20,148 nucleotides of DNA from a virus. The position numbers and the translations under genes are program-made. The DNA is taken from the IMG/VR virus record IMGVR_UViG_3300010148_000172, positions 1 through 20,148 of that record, one strand, 5' to 3'. Shown piece by piece: positions 13,185 through 19,574 of this stretch. The notes beneath the pieces were generated by a model. It was not told the DNA's origin. It did not search any database and was given only the letters and a program-made list of their open reading frames with translations. Numbering within the stretch: the first letter of the stretch is position 1; every line of letters starts with the position of its first letter.

Positions 13185-13390
13185 TAACTAAAGAACAAAA
13201 AGCTAGAGCCTTAAAAGTATGGCAGCACATAAAGACTAGCAAAGCAGATAGCCACGAAAGTAAGGCAGAAATGATTAGCCTACATAACGAAATATATAAA
13301 ACAAATTATAAATTAACTAGCAACTGCGGCGCGTGTTTACGTAGCTGCTTTAATGGTATAAAACAGATAGTAGAAAATGAAGCACAGTAA
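13163..13390 (+). CDS. Small basic protein with Cys motif, unknown
   Basis: The 75-residue product has a helical start (MVVTKEQKARALKVWQHIK) and a Cys cluster near the end (NCGACLRSCFNG). It overlaps the preceding gene by 22 bases and the next by 14. ATG 13178 is an alternative start. The clustered Cys may bind a metal. No family recognised. Confidence 0.5.
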   Translation: MSKKQMVVTKEQKARALKVWQHIKTSKADSHESKAEMISLHNEIYKTNYKLTSNCGACLRSCFNGIKQIVENEAQ

Positions 13391-13682
13391 ATACTATTAC
13401 GACTACACACGTAACGGACGTACAGGCGTACCTGAATACTATATAGGTAAGACACATAAGTACGAAGCGTCTAAAGTTATAGAAGACTTCCAAGCAGATA
13501 ACTATAACATAGGCGTAGCTATTGCCTACTTGCTACGCTGCGGCAAAAAGGAAGGTAACCCTGTAGAACAAGAAATAAGAAAAGCTATAGACCATTTACA
13601 TTTTGAACTAAACAGAATAAACGCAGACAAAGAAACAGAAGCTAACTTAGTATATGCAAATACAGACATTACAAATAAGTAA
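13377..13682 (+). CDS. DUF3310 family protein
   Basis: The 101-residue protein follows the DUF3310 (SaV-like, PF11753) pattern: HKYEASKVIEDFQADNYNIG (27-46), GVAIAYLLRCGKK (46-58) and IRKAIDHLHFELNR (67-80). This family is very widespread in phages, next to DNA-metabolism genes, and has sometimes been annotated as a nucleotide kinase without good proof. Function is best considered unknown. The ParB-like gene starts 29 bases before its end. Confidence 0.8.
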   Translation: MKHSKYYYDYTRNGRTGVPEYYIGKTHKYEASKVIEDFQADNYNIGVAIAYLLRCGKKEGNPVEQEIRKAIDHLHFELNRINADKETEANLVYANTDITNK

Positions 13683-14082
13683 TATAAAACTAAACAGTAA
13701 TAACCCTCGTATAGTTAATAAGGCAAAGTTTGAAAAGCTAAAGCAGTCTATAAAAGAACTGCCTGAAATGCTACAGCTAAGACCGCTAATACTAAACGAA
13801 GACAATGTTATACTAGGCGGTAATATGCGTTATAAAGCGTTAGTAGAATTAGGCTACACAGAAGTACCTGTAATACGTGCAGAAAGTTTAACAGAAAGGC
13901 AGGCGCAGGAGTTTTTAATAAAAGACAATCTAAGTTATGGCGATTGGGATTTTGATATATTAGCTAACGAGTGGGATAGTGTAGACTTAGAAGAATGGGG
14001 GTTAGACGTATGGCAGAACGAAGACGATAAGATAGCTAACGAAAAAGAGCCTAAAGAAGTATGCGAATACTGTGGCAAATAA
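13654..14082 (+). CDS. ParB/sulfiredoxin-fold nuclease-like protein
   Basis: The 142-residue protein has the ParB-like N-terminal fold: NNPRIVNKAKFEKLKQSIKE (16-35), LRPLILNEDNVILGGNMRYK (42-61), and then ALVELGYTEVPVI (62-74) and LIKDNLSYGDWDFDILA (88-104). The GGNMR box is the conserved nucleotide-binding motif of the family. Phages often carry such a protein near terminase, alone or fused to a methyltransferase; here the methyltransferase is a separate gene 1.5 kb upstream. It ends CEYCGK, half of a zinc ribbon cut off by the stop. Likely DNA or nucleotide related, precise role unknown. Confidence 0.78.
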   Translation: MQIQTLQISNIKLNSNNPRIVNKAKFEKLKQSIKELPEMLQLRPLILNEDNVILGGNMRYKALVELGYTEVPVIRAESLTERQAQEFLIKDNLSYGDWDFDILANEWDSVDLEEWGLDVWQNEDDKIANEKEPKEVCEYCGK

Positions 14083-14100
14083 TATACAAAATTACACACT

Positions 14101-14448
14101 ATGCAAGATAGAACAGTAAAAGGTAAAGTAGCTATGTTAGAAGCGTTAGAACAAACGCTAGGCGTAGTTACTACAGCTTGTAAAATGGTAGGTATAGAAC
14201 GTAAGACGCATTATAATTGGTTAGAACAGGACGAAGACTATATGTTAGCTGTAAAGAGTATAGAAGACGTAGCTATAGACTTTGCAGAAAGTCAGTTACA
14301 TAAGCAGATAAAAAAAGGCAGCACGTCTGCTACAGTATTTTACTTAAAGACAAAAGGTAAAAAGCGCGGTTATGTAGAACGCCAAGAACACGAACTTAGC
14401 GGCGGTGCTAATCCTATTAACATACAAATAGAAATTGACGACGACTAA
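14101..14448 (+). CDS. terS: Terminase small subunit
   Basis: The 115-residue protein has an N-terminal helix-turn-helix (VVTTACKMVGIERKTHYNWL, about 22-41), a helical oligomerisation part (about 50-72) and an acidic C-terminal tail ending EIDDD. It recognises the packaging site in the phage DNA and stimulates the large subunit. Gene order directly before terL, and an overlap of the two genes, support this. Confidence 0.8.
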   Translation: MQDRTVKGKVAMLEALEQTLGVVTTACKMVGIERKTHYNWLEQDEDYMLAVKSIEDVAIDFAESQLHKQIKKGSTSATVFYLKTKGKKRGYVERQEHELSGGANPINIQIEIDDD

Positions 14449-15742
14449 GCTAACAAAGAAACAAGGGTTAGCGTTAAAGTATCTAAAGGATAACGTTACT
14501 ACAGAAGTTTTATTCGGCGGTTCTGCAGGTGGCGGTAAGTCTTACTTAGGTAGCGTATGGCTAATATACTTATGTACTAAATACGAAAGCATACGCTGTC
14601 TTATGGGCAGGAGTAAACTAGACAGCTTAAAGAAGACTACACTAAATACATTCTTTGACGTTTGCAAACAGTTTGGTATAAAGGCAAACGAACACTATAA
14701 CTATAACGCACAAAGTAATATAATACGCTTTACCAATGGTAGCGAAATAATATTAAAAGACTTGTTTCTGTACCCTTCAGATAAAAATTTCGATTCGCTA
14801 GGTTCGTTAGAAATTACTGCAGCATTTATAGACGAAGCTAACCAAGTAACAGAAAAAGCTAAACAGATAGTAAGCAGTAGAATACGTTATAAGTTAGACG
14901 AATATAACTTAACGCCTAAATTACTTATGACTTGTAACCCTGCTAAGAATTGGGTGTATAGCGATTTCTACAAGCCATACAAAGAAAGCAGAATACCTAC
15001 ACACAGAAAGTTTATACAAGCGCTCGTAGACGATAACAAGCATATATCTAAACACTACAAAGAACAGCTACTAAAACTAGACGAAATAAGTAAGCAAAGG
15101 TTACTGTATGGTAATTGGGAATACGACGACAGCGAAGACAAACTAATAAACTATAACGCTATACTGTCTGCTTTTGAGTTAGACAATACACCTACAGGCG
15201 AAAAGTTTATAAGCGCAGATATAGCGCGATACGGTAAAGACAAAACCTGTATTATATATTGGAATGGTTTACGTGCAGAACAATTTACAGTAATAGAAAA
15301 GAATAGCGTAACAGAAGCAGCCGAAGCTATACGTAAGCTACAGCAAACATACAGCGTGCCGCTAAGTAACATTATAGTAGACGACGACGGAGTAGGTGGG
15401 GGTGTACGTGATATATTACGCTGTAAAGCGTTTGTAAACAATTCTAAGGCACTTAAAGGCGAAAACTATATAAACTTAAAGACACAATGCTATTACGCTC
15501 TTAGCGACGCTGTAAATAAGTCTAAGATATATATAAGCACTAATAACATAACATACAAAAATTACATAGTACAGGAATTAGAACAAGTTAGGCGTAAGAA
15601 CTTCGACAAAGATACGAAGCTACAGCTAATAAGTAAAGACGCAGTTAAAAGCGCTATAGGGCGTTCGCCTGACTTTAGCGACGCTTTAGCTATGCGTATG
15701 TATTACGAATTAAAACCGCAGGGTAAGTATTATATACAATAG
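14435..15742 (+). CDS. terL: Terminase large subunit (ATPase/nuclease)
   Basis: The 435-residue motor protein has Walker A GGSAGGGKS (28-36), Walker B AFIDEAN (130-136) and the coupling segment LLMTCNPAKN (163-172). Its C-terminal RNase H-like nuclease has ISADIARYGKDKT (259-271, Asp262), IIVDDDGVGGG (313-323) and RSPDFSDALAM (410-420). These are the acidic residues that bind metal and cut the DNA. It pumps DNA into the procapsid through the portal and cuts the concatemer. The start is TTG 14435, inside the terS stop region (14-base overlap). No ATG or GTG occurs before Walker A; the first ATG is about residue 57, which would delete the ATPase motif. Translation is therefore probably coupled to terS. 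Confidence 0.92.
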   Translation: MTTTKLTKKQGLALKYLKDNVTTEVLFGGSAGGGKSYLGSVWLIYLCTKYESIRCLMGRSKLDSLKKTTLNTFFDVCKQFGIKANEHYNYNAQSNIIRFTNGSEIILKDLFLYPSDKNFDSLGSLEITAAFIDEANQVTEKAKQIVSSRIRYKLDEYNLTPKLLMTCNPAKNWVYSDFYKPYKESRIPTHRKFIQALVDDNKHISKHYKEQLLKLDEISKQRLLYGNWEYDDSEDKLINYNAILSAFELDNTPTGEKFISADIARYGKDKTCIIYWNGLRAEQFTVIEKNSVTEAAEAIRKLQQTYSVPLSNIIVDDDGVGGGVRDILRCKAFVNNSKALKGENYINLKTQCYYALSDAVNKSKIYISTNNITYKNYIVQELEQVRRKNFDKDTKLQLISKDAVKSAIGRSPDFSDALAMRMYYELKPQGKYYIQ

Positions 15743-15853
15743 AAAACGACAGCCGTTAAGCTGCCGTCTACTAAAACAATGAAAAGTCAAAAAGCTATTA
15801 TAGCTATAAAGAAATGCAAGTATAACGAAAATTAAGTTTTTATATTTTATATT
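15743..15853 (+). promoter_or_regulatory. Gap between terminase and tail genes with an imperfect hairpin
   Basis: This 111-base gap has an unusually GC-rich imperfect hairpin (15748-15768; GACAGC pairs partly with GCTGCCGTC) just after terL. An 18-codon frame (15779-15835, MKSQKAII...) precedes TATATTTT (15841-15848), one base off TAnnTTTG and only 5 bases before the tail ATG, so too close to be its promoter. A terminator or processing site followed by a new transcription unit would be reasonable. Confidence 0.35.
15748..15768 (+). terminator. Imperfect GC-rich hairpin after terL
   Basis: GAC...GTC and GC...GC pairs fold into a stem with two mismatches; the core CAGC-CGTTAA-GCTG is perfect. 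It stands out in AT-rich DNA and lies 5 bases after the terL stop. There is no clear T-tract, so it may end transcription weakly or protect the message. Confidence 0.3.
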
Positions 15854-16507
15854 ATGGAGTTAGTTATAAACAACGATAAATACTATATACCTAACAAGTG
15901 GAATGAAGTAGCTTTAGGCTGTTACATGGAGTTTGTAAAGCACTACGACGAAGAAGCAGAAGAAGTACAAAAGCAAACCGTACTACTATCTGCGTTTACA
16001 GGTGCGCCTATAGATATGTTAGGCAGCATAAAAAAGAAAGTGTTAGATAAGGCAGTAGAACGACTAAACGAATTATTTATTAAGCCTGCTAACAAAGACC
16101 TAAACCTAATAGTAAATATTGACGGCGTAGACTACGGCTTTCACCCTAACTTAGCAGACTTAAAATTAAAAGAGTTTGTAGACTTAGATAACAAACTAGA
16201 AAAAGGGTGGGAAGCTATGGACGCTGTAATGTCTATACTGTACAGACCTGTAGTAGAACAAAAAAAAGATAAATATAAAATAGAAGAATACGACTTTATA
16301 AGTGCTAACAAAAGGGCAGAAATATTTAAGAAGCAAATGTCTGTAGATACGGTAAACGGTGCAGCCGCTTTTTTTTTGAATATAGGAATAGACTACATAG
16401 CGATTACGAAGGCTTATTCAAAAACAATGCCGCAGAGGACAGCACGCCGCAAGGCTATAAAACAGACGAAGAAATATTTAACGAAAACTACGGCTGGTAT
16501 CAAATAA
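15854..16507 (+). CDS. Tail assembly chaperone, zero-frame product (gpG-like)
   Basis: The 217-residue zero-frame protein is a tail assembly chaperone candidate. The first roughly 170 residues form a globular acidic/helical domain: MELVINNDKYYIPNKWNEVA, a segment with CYMEFVKHYDEEAEE, and FHPNLADLKLKEFVDLDNKL near 97-116. At 16369-16377 there is a run of nine T. Reading on in frame gives a short basic tail, while shifting back one base opens the next frame for 84 codons. It is analogous to lambda gpG/gpGT, which coat the tape measure protein while the tube forms. Sequence identity to gpG was not recognised; the evidence is the frameshift arrangement and tail location. Confidence 0.68.
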   Translation: MELVINNDKYYIPNKWNEVALGCYMEFVKHYDEEAEEVQKQTVLLSAFTGAPIDMLGSIKKKVLDKAVERLNELFIKPANKDLNLIVNIDGVDYGFHPNLADLKLKEFVDLDNKLEKGWEAMDAVMSILYRPVVEQKKDKYKIEEYDFISANKRAEIFKKQMSVDTVNGAAAFFLNIGIDYIAITKAYSKTMPQRTARRKAIKQTKKYLTKTTAGIK

Positions 16508-16632
16508 TATATAACCTAGCGCAAGGCGATATATTAAAGTACGACCTAGTTTTGGAAAGGACAGTAGACGAAGTATTTAACTATATAATGTATACGACTG
16601 ATTTAGCACACATACAAAACAAACAGAAATAA
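16330..16632 (+). CDS. Tail chaperone extension in the -1 frame (gpT-like), made by frameshift
   Basis: The -1 frame is open from 16330 to TAA 16630-16632 with no ATG start in its first 80 codons. It encodes, among others, NNAAEDSTPQGYKTDEEIF and NYGWYQIIYNLAQGDILKYD, then VLERTVDEVFNYIMYTTD. GWYxIIYxLAxGD is typical of tail assembly chaperones of Bacteroidota phages. Ribosomes slipping back one base at T TTT TTT or T TTT TTG (16369-16378) would make a fusion of about 259 residues. The frame's stop overlaps the next tail gene as TAATG, showing that it is really used and filling what would otherwise be a 124-base gap. Confidence 0.72.
   Translation, partial: EANVCRYGKRCSRFFFEYRNRLHSDYEGLFKNNAAEDSTPQGYKTDEEIFNENYGWYQIIYNLAQGDILKYDLVLERTVDEVFNYIMYTTDLAHIQNKQK
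16369..16378 (+). other. Slippery site for -1 programmed ribosomal frameshift (T9 then G)
   Basis: Zero-frame codons are GCT TTT TTT TTG, so both T TTT TTT and T TTT TTG fit the X XXY YYZ heptamer rule. After a one-base slip the reading continues GAA TAT in the -1 frame. I did not find an obvious strong downstream hairpin by eye. Confidence 0.6.
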
Positions 16633-17111
16633 TGGCAATATATCAAGGCTTTAACATAAAAAACATAACGCTAGAAAACTTATACAAAAAGATTAGCAGC
16701 GTACTGTCAGGCAACGTATTTGTAACTACAGTAACTAAAGGCGACATATTCGAAGTAGACTTAACAGAAGTAAACTACCCTTTAGCACATTTTGGTATAA
16801 CAAGTGCTAACTACGATACTAACACATTACAGTATGTATTTCAAGTTATTGTAATGGACTTAGTACACAAAGACGAAAGCGACGAAGAAAACGTATTAGG
16901 CGACTGCTTACAAGTTATAGGCGATTTAATAAGCCAACTTAAATACGAAGACGACGACGACTACGGCGACTTTATAAACGACGTAAGGTTATTAGACAGT
17001 GTAAGCTGCGAGCCTTTTACAGAACGTTTTGATAATGAGGTAAGCGGATTTACAGCTACAATAACTATAGAAGTAGACTTTAATTCTTCTGCTTGTACAG
17101 GCGATATATAA
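16632..17111 (+). CDS. Tail/neck protein (tail-completion or tail-terminator-like)
   Basis: The 159-residue product begins MAIYQGFNIKNITLENLYKK and has an alpha/beta core: QVIVMDLVHKDESDEENVLG at about 73-92, then DCLQVIGDLISQLKYED, then a strand GFTATITIEVDFN near the C-terminus. Proteins with this DCLxxIxDLIxxL helix and terminal strands look like tail-terminator/tail-completion proteins in Bacteroidota phages, but I cannot place it in a named family. It follows the tail chaperone with TAATG overlap. The final TAA lies in a tandem repeat. Confidence 0.5.
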   Translation: MAIYQGFNIKNITLENLYKKISSVLSGNVFVTTVTKGDIFEVDLTEVNYPLAHFGITSANYDTNTLQYVFQVIVMDLVHKDESDEENVLGDCLQVIGDLISQLKYEDDDDYGDFINDVRLLDSVSCEPFTERFDNEVSGFTATITIEVDFNSSACTGDI

Positions 17112-17130
17112 ATAGTTGATATATAAATAG
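17103..17130. repeat. Tandem repeat GATATATAAATAG, two copies
   Basis: GATATATAAATAG occurs at 17103-17115 and 17118-17130, a 15-base period, the first copy overlapping the stop codon of the preceding gene. It begins an extremely AT-rich tract up to the next gene. Confidence 0.6.
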
Positions 17131-17234
17131 ATATAAAAAAAGCGTAACAGCAAAGTAACACAAACAATAGATATATATATAATATAAATAGTAATATAAT
17201 AGATAGTATAATATAATATAAAGTATAATAGAAA
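17112..17234 (+). promoter_or_regulatory. AT-rich low-complexity leader before a structural gene
   Basis: This 123-base gap is nearly all A and T, with ATATAAT-like blocks repeated to the start codon (AATAGAAAATG). No TAnnTTTG element was found. Such a leader is consistent with a strongly expressed or A-rich-initiated structural gene, but no promoter can be named. Confidence 0.35.
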
Positions 17235-17690
17235 ATGGCTACTACAGTAACAACACAAACACTAACAGTTAACATAGGCGAAAGCATTACCATAAACGGT
17301 ACTACTTACGACCAAACAGTAACAAAATCGATAGCAGGAATAGGCAACGTATCTAAAAGAATACATACAATACCTGCAGCATCTACTACAACACTAGCAA
17401 CGTTTGCAAGTGCAGGCACAGGCGCTAACTTTGACGTAGAAGACTTAAAGTATATGCGTCTAACAAACTTAGACGATACAGAAAACTTAATACTAACTTT
17501 AGCTTTTAACGCTACTTCGGCTGCAGTAGAACTAAAAGCAGGTTGTAGTATTACCTTGTTTTCTCCTAACGGATTAGGCGCAGGTAGTAGCGCAGCTATA
17601 ACATCACAGGACGATATAGAAAGCTTATTTGTACGCAATAATCATGGCGGCAATACTGTAGATTTAGAAATGTTTGTAGCGACGGTATAG
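17235..17690 (+). CDS. Small beta-rich virion structural protein
   Basis: The 151-residue protein is Thr/Ala/Gly rich with few charged residues and long beta-strand stretches (MATTVTTQTLTVNIGESITI, then LTNLDDTENLILTLAFNATS). It has no signal peptide. The composition is that of a capsid decoration or tail tube/tail fibre-like protein. The A-rich leader and location after tail genes suggest high expression. I do not recognise the family; decoration, tube subunit or minor tail protein remain possible. Its TAG overlaps the next GTG (TAGTG). Confidence 0.55.
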   Translation: MATTVTTQTLTVNIGESITINGTTYDQTVTKSIAGIGNVSKRIHTIPAASTTTLATFASAGTGANFDVEDLKYMRLTNLDDTENLILTLAFNATSAAVELKAGCSITLFSPNGLGAGSSAAITSQDDIESLFVRNNHGGNTVDLEMFVATV

Positions 17691-18226
17691 TGAAAACAAA
17701 AAACGTAGAAAAAGTATTTGACACTTTTGGTAAGAAAGTAGTAGGCAGAGCAAAGTCTATATTGTCTTCTAAAAGTGTTAGCGGTAACTTAGCAGACAGT
17801 CTAGGCTACCAACTTAAAGTATACGATAGTGGCGCTTTAGAATTACAATTTTTAGGCGCAGGATATGCAAGGATAGTAGACGAAGGTGTAAGAGGTTCTA
17901 CAGGTAAAGCACACCCTAAAAAGGGCAAAGTATTAGCACCTAAAAGTCCTTTCAAATACACAAACAAACAGCCGCCTAGTAACGTTATAGACAAATGGGT
18001 AGTACGTAAAGGACTAAGCGCAGCACGCGACGAACAAGGTAGGTTTATACCGCGTAAAAGTTTAGTCTTTGCAATAGCTAGAAATATAAAGTTATTCGGT
18101 ATAGAGCCGTCTAACTTTTTTAGCGACGCACTAAACGAAGAAATAAAGAACCTACCTAAAGATATAGCTAGAGCCTATGCAAAGGATGCTAGCAAATTTA
18201 TAGCAACAGTAACACAAAACATGTAA
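17690..18226 (+). CDS. HK97 gp10-like tail/neck protein
   Basis: The 178-residue protein starts at GTG 17690 (TAGTG overlap). It has GNLADSLGYQLKVYDSGALE (about 31-50) and FLGAGYARIVDEGVRGSTG (about 54-72); GYAxIVDEGVRG matches the YAxyVdeG pattern of HK97 gp10-like neck proteins. The Lys/Pro-rich loop with HPKKGKVLAPKSPFKYT and the RKGLSAARDEQGRFIPRK segment follow. It probably completes the tail or the head-tail joint. Moderate confidence. Confidence 0.6.
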   Translation: MKTKNVEKVFDTFGKKVVGRAKSILSSKSVSGNLADSLGYQLKVYDSGALELQFLGAGYARIVDEGVRGSTGKAHPKKGKVLAPKSPFKYTNKQPPSNVIDKWVVRKGLSAARDEQGRFIPRKSLVFAIARNIKLFGIEPSNFFSDALNEEIKNLPKDIARAYAKDASKFIATVTQNM

Positions 18227-18227
18227 C

Positions 18228-19574
18228 ATGCCATCAGTATTACAATTTCCAACAAAAAGATTACAGCCTGCTTATAGTCGTTTAATGTTTGTCTTAGGCG
18301 AAAATCAAAATACTATAGCAGCCGCTTTTTATTATAGATATGTAGTTAAATGTGAAATACGCGAGTTTTTTCCTGACGACGGACTAATAGGACAAGAAAA
18401 CCACGAAATAACTTTTAAGATAGCGCCTAATAAAGAAAAAAAGGGTGTAGTAGATTTGTCTAACGTTGTTAAAGATTACGTTACGACAGACATACAAAGC
18501 CATTTGAATAATTACTCTATACACAAAACACAAAACATAGTTGACAATTTAAGGACAGTTATAAGGGTTAAACTTTATATAGGTAAAGAAAGTACTAATA
18601 GTCCTTTAGGCGCAGTAACTAGCGATATAGCTAATTATGCTGCTTACGAATACCTAATATTTAACGGCTGCCAACAAGATAAAGACGGTTTAGAATTTAA
18701 TTTAGATAAGTATTTGTTAACGACAGGTGTAAGCACAGGAGAAAACAATTTTTTAACTTGTTTTGACCACACAGTAGAACGCAAGGTAAGACTAACAGAC
18801 TACGGTACTGTAGCATTTGTTAACGGTATTTTAGGTAATTACGACGGTAGCACTATTATAACGAACATAGGCGGTATATTTGTTAAGTTTTACGATTCAA
18901 GTGGCACAATTATAACAGGCGACGGCGGCGCAAGTACAACACTAGATATAGAAAATACTGCTAACCAAGCTGTTAACGTACAAGGCGATTGTATAAGGTT
19001 TGCAGGTGTAGCACCTAAAAACTTAACAGACGCAGGACATACCATACCTGCTAATACAGACTACTACGAGGTATACGCATATCAAGAAAACGTAGCAGGT
19101 AACCCTGCAAATAGTCAAACATATAAATATAAAATAGTAGGCGAAGACTGCAAAGGACATGAAACAATACGTTTAGCTTTCCTTAATAGGGTAGGCGCTT
19201 ACGACTACTACAACTTTAACAAACGTAGTACGCGTGTTACAAATATAGACAGCGAAATGTTTACTAAGAATACAGGAAGTTGGCAAAAAGACACATTTAG
19301 CTACGAAACATACGAACACAAAAACACTACGCTAAACGTGCAAGCTGTAGAAACTATAGAGTGTAACACAGAATACATAACAGAACTAGAAGCAGAAGGG
19401 TTAGAAGAATTGTTTACTAGTCCGCGTGTTCTTATGTACGACGATGAAACAAAATGGCAGCCTGTTAACATAACAGAAAAAAGCTACACTAAACAACGTA
19501 ACGTAAGCGATAAGCTTATACAGTATATTGTAAGTGTAGAAAAATCAGTAGCAAAACGTATACAAACGAACTAA
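18228..19574 (+). CDS. Tail-associated structural protein (distal tail/baseplate type, unknown)
   Basis: The 448-residue protein has no signal peptide and begins MPSVLQFPTKRLQPAYSRLM. Strand-rich sequence continues with GKESTNSPLGAVTSDIANYA near 125 and ITNIGGIFVKFYDSSGT near 213. A conserved-looking IRLAFLNRVGAYDYYNFNKR lies near 316-335, and its end has SPRVLMYDDETKWQPVNITE near 400. FLNRxGAYDYYNFxKR resembles a motif in Bacteroidota phage tail proteins that sit between tube and fibre genes. Exact role (distal tail, tail-associated lysin hub) is not determined. Its TAA overlaps the next start. Confidence 0.55.
   Translation: MPSVLQFPTKRLQPAYSRLMFVLGENQNTIAAAFYYRYVVKCEIREFFPDDGLIGQENHEITFKIAPNKEKKGVVDLSNVVKDYVTTDIQSHLNNYSIHKTQNIVDNLRTVIRVKLYIGKESTNSPLGAVTSDIANYAAYEYLIFNGCQQDKDGLEFNLDKYLLTTGVSTGENNFLTCFDHTVERKVRLTDYGTVAFVNGILGNYDGSTIITNIGGIFVKFYDSSGTIITGDGGASTTLDIENTANQAVNVQGDCIRFAGVAPKNLTDAGHTIPANTDYYEVYAYQENVAGNPANSQTYKYKIVGEDCKGHETIRLAFLNRVGAYDYYNFNKRSTRVTNIDSEMFTKNTGSWQKDTFSYETYEHKNTTLNVQAVETIECNTEYITELEAEGLEELFTSPRVLMYDDETKWQPVNITEKSYTKQRNVSDKLIQYIVSVEKSVAKRIQTN

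Noticed and set aside
15779-15835. 18-codon ORF (MKSQKAII...) between terL and the tail chaperone
   Set aside because: Too short and without overlap to neighbours; could be a leader peptide, but the evidence is insufficient for a gene call.
16961-17293. Two overlapping minus-strand frames across the AT-rich gap
   Set aside because: Low-complexity hydrophobic translation of AT repeats; not a credible gene.
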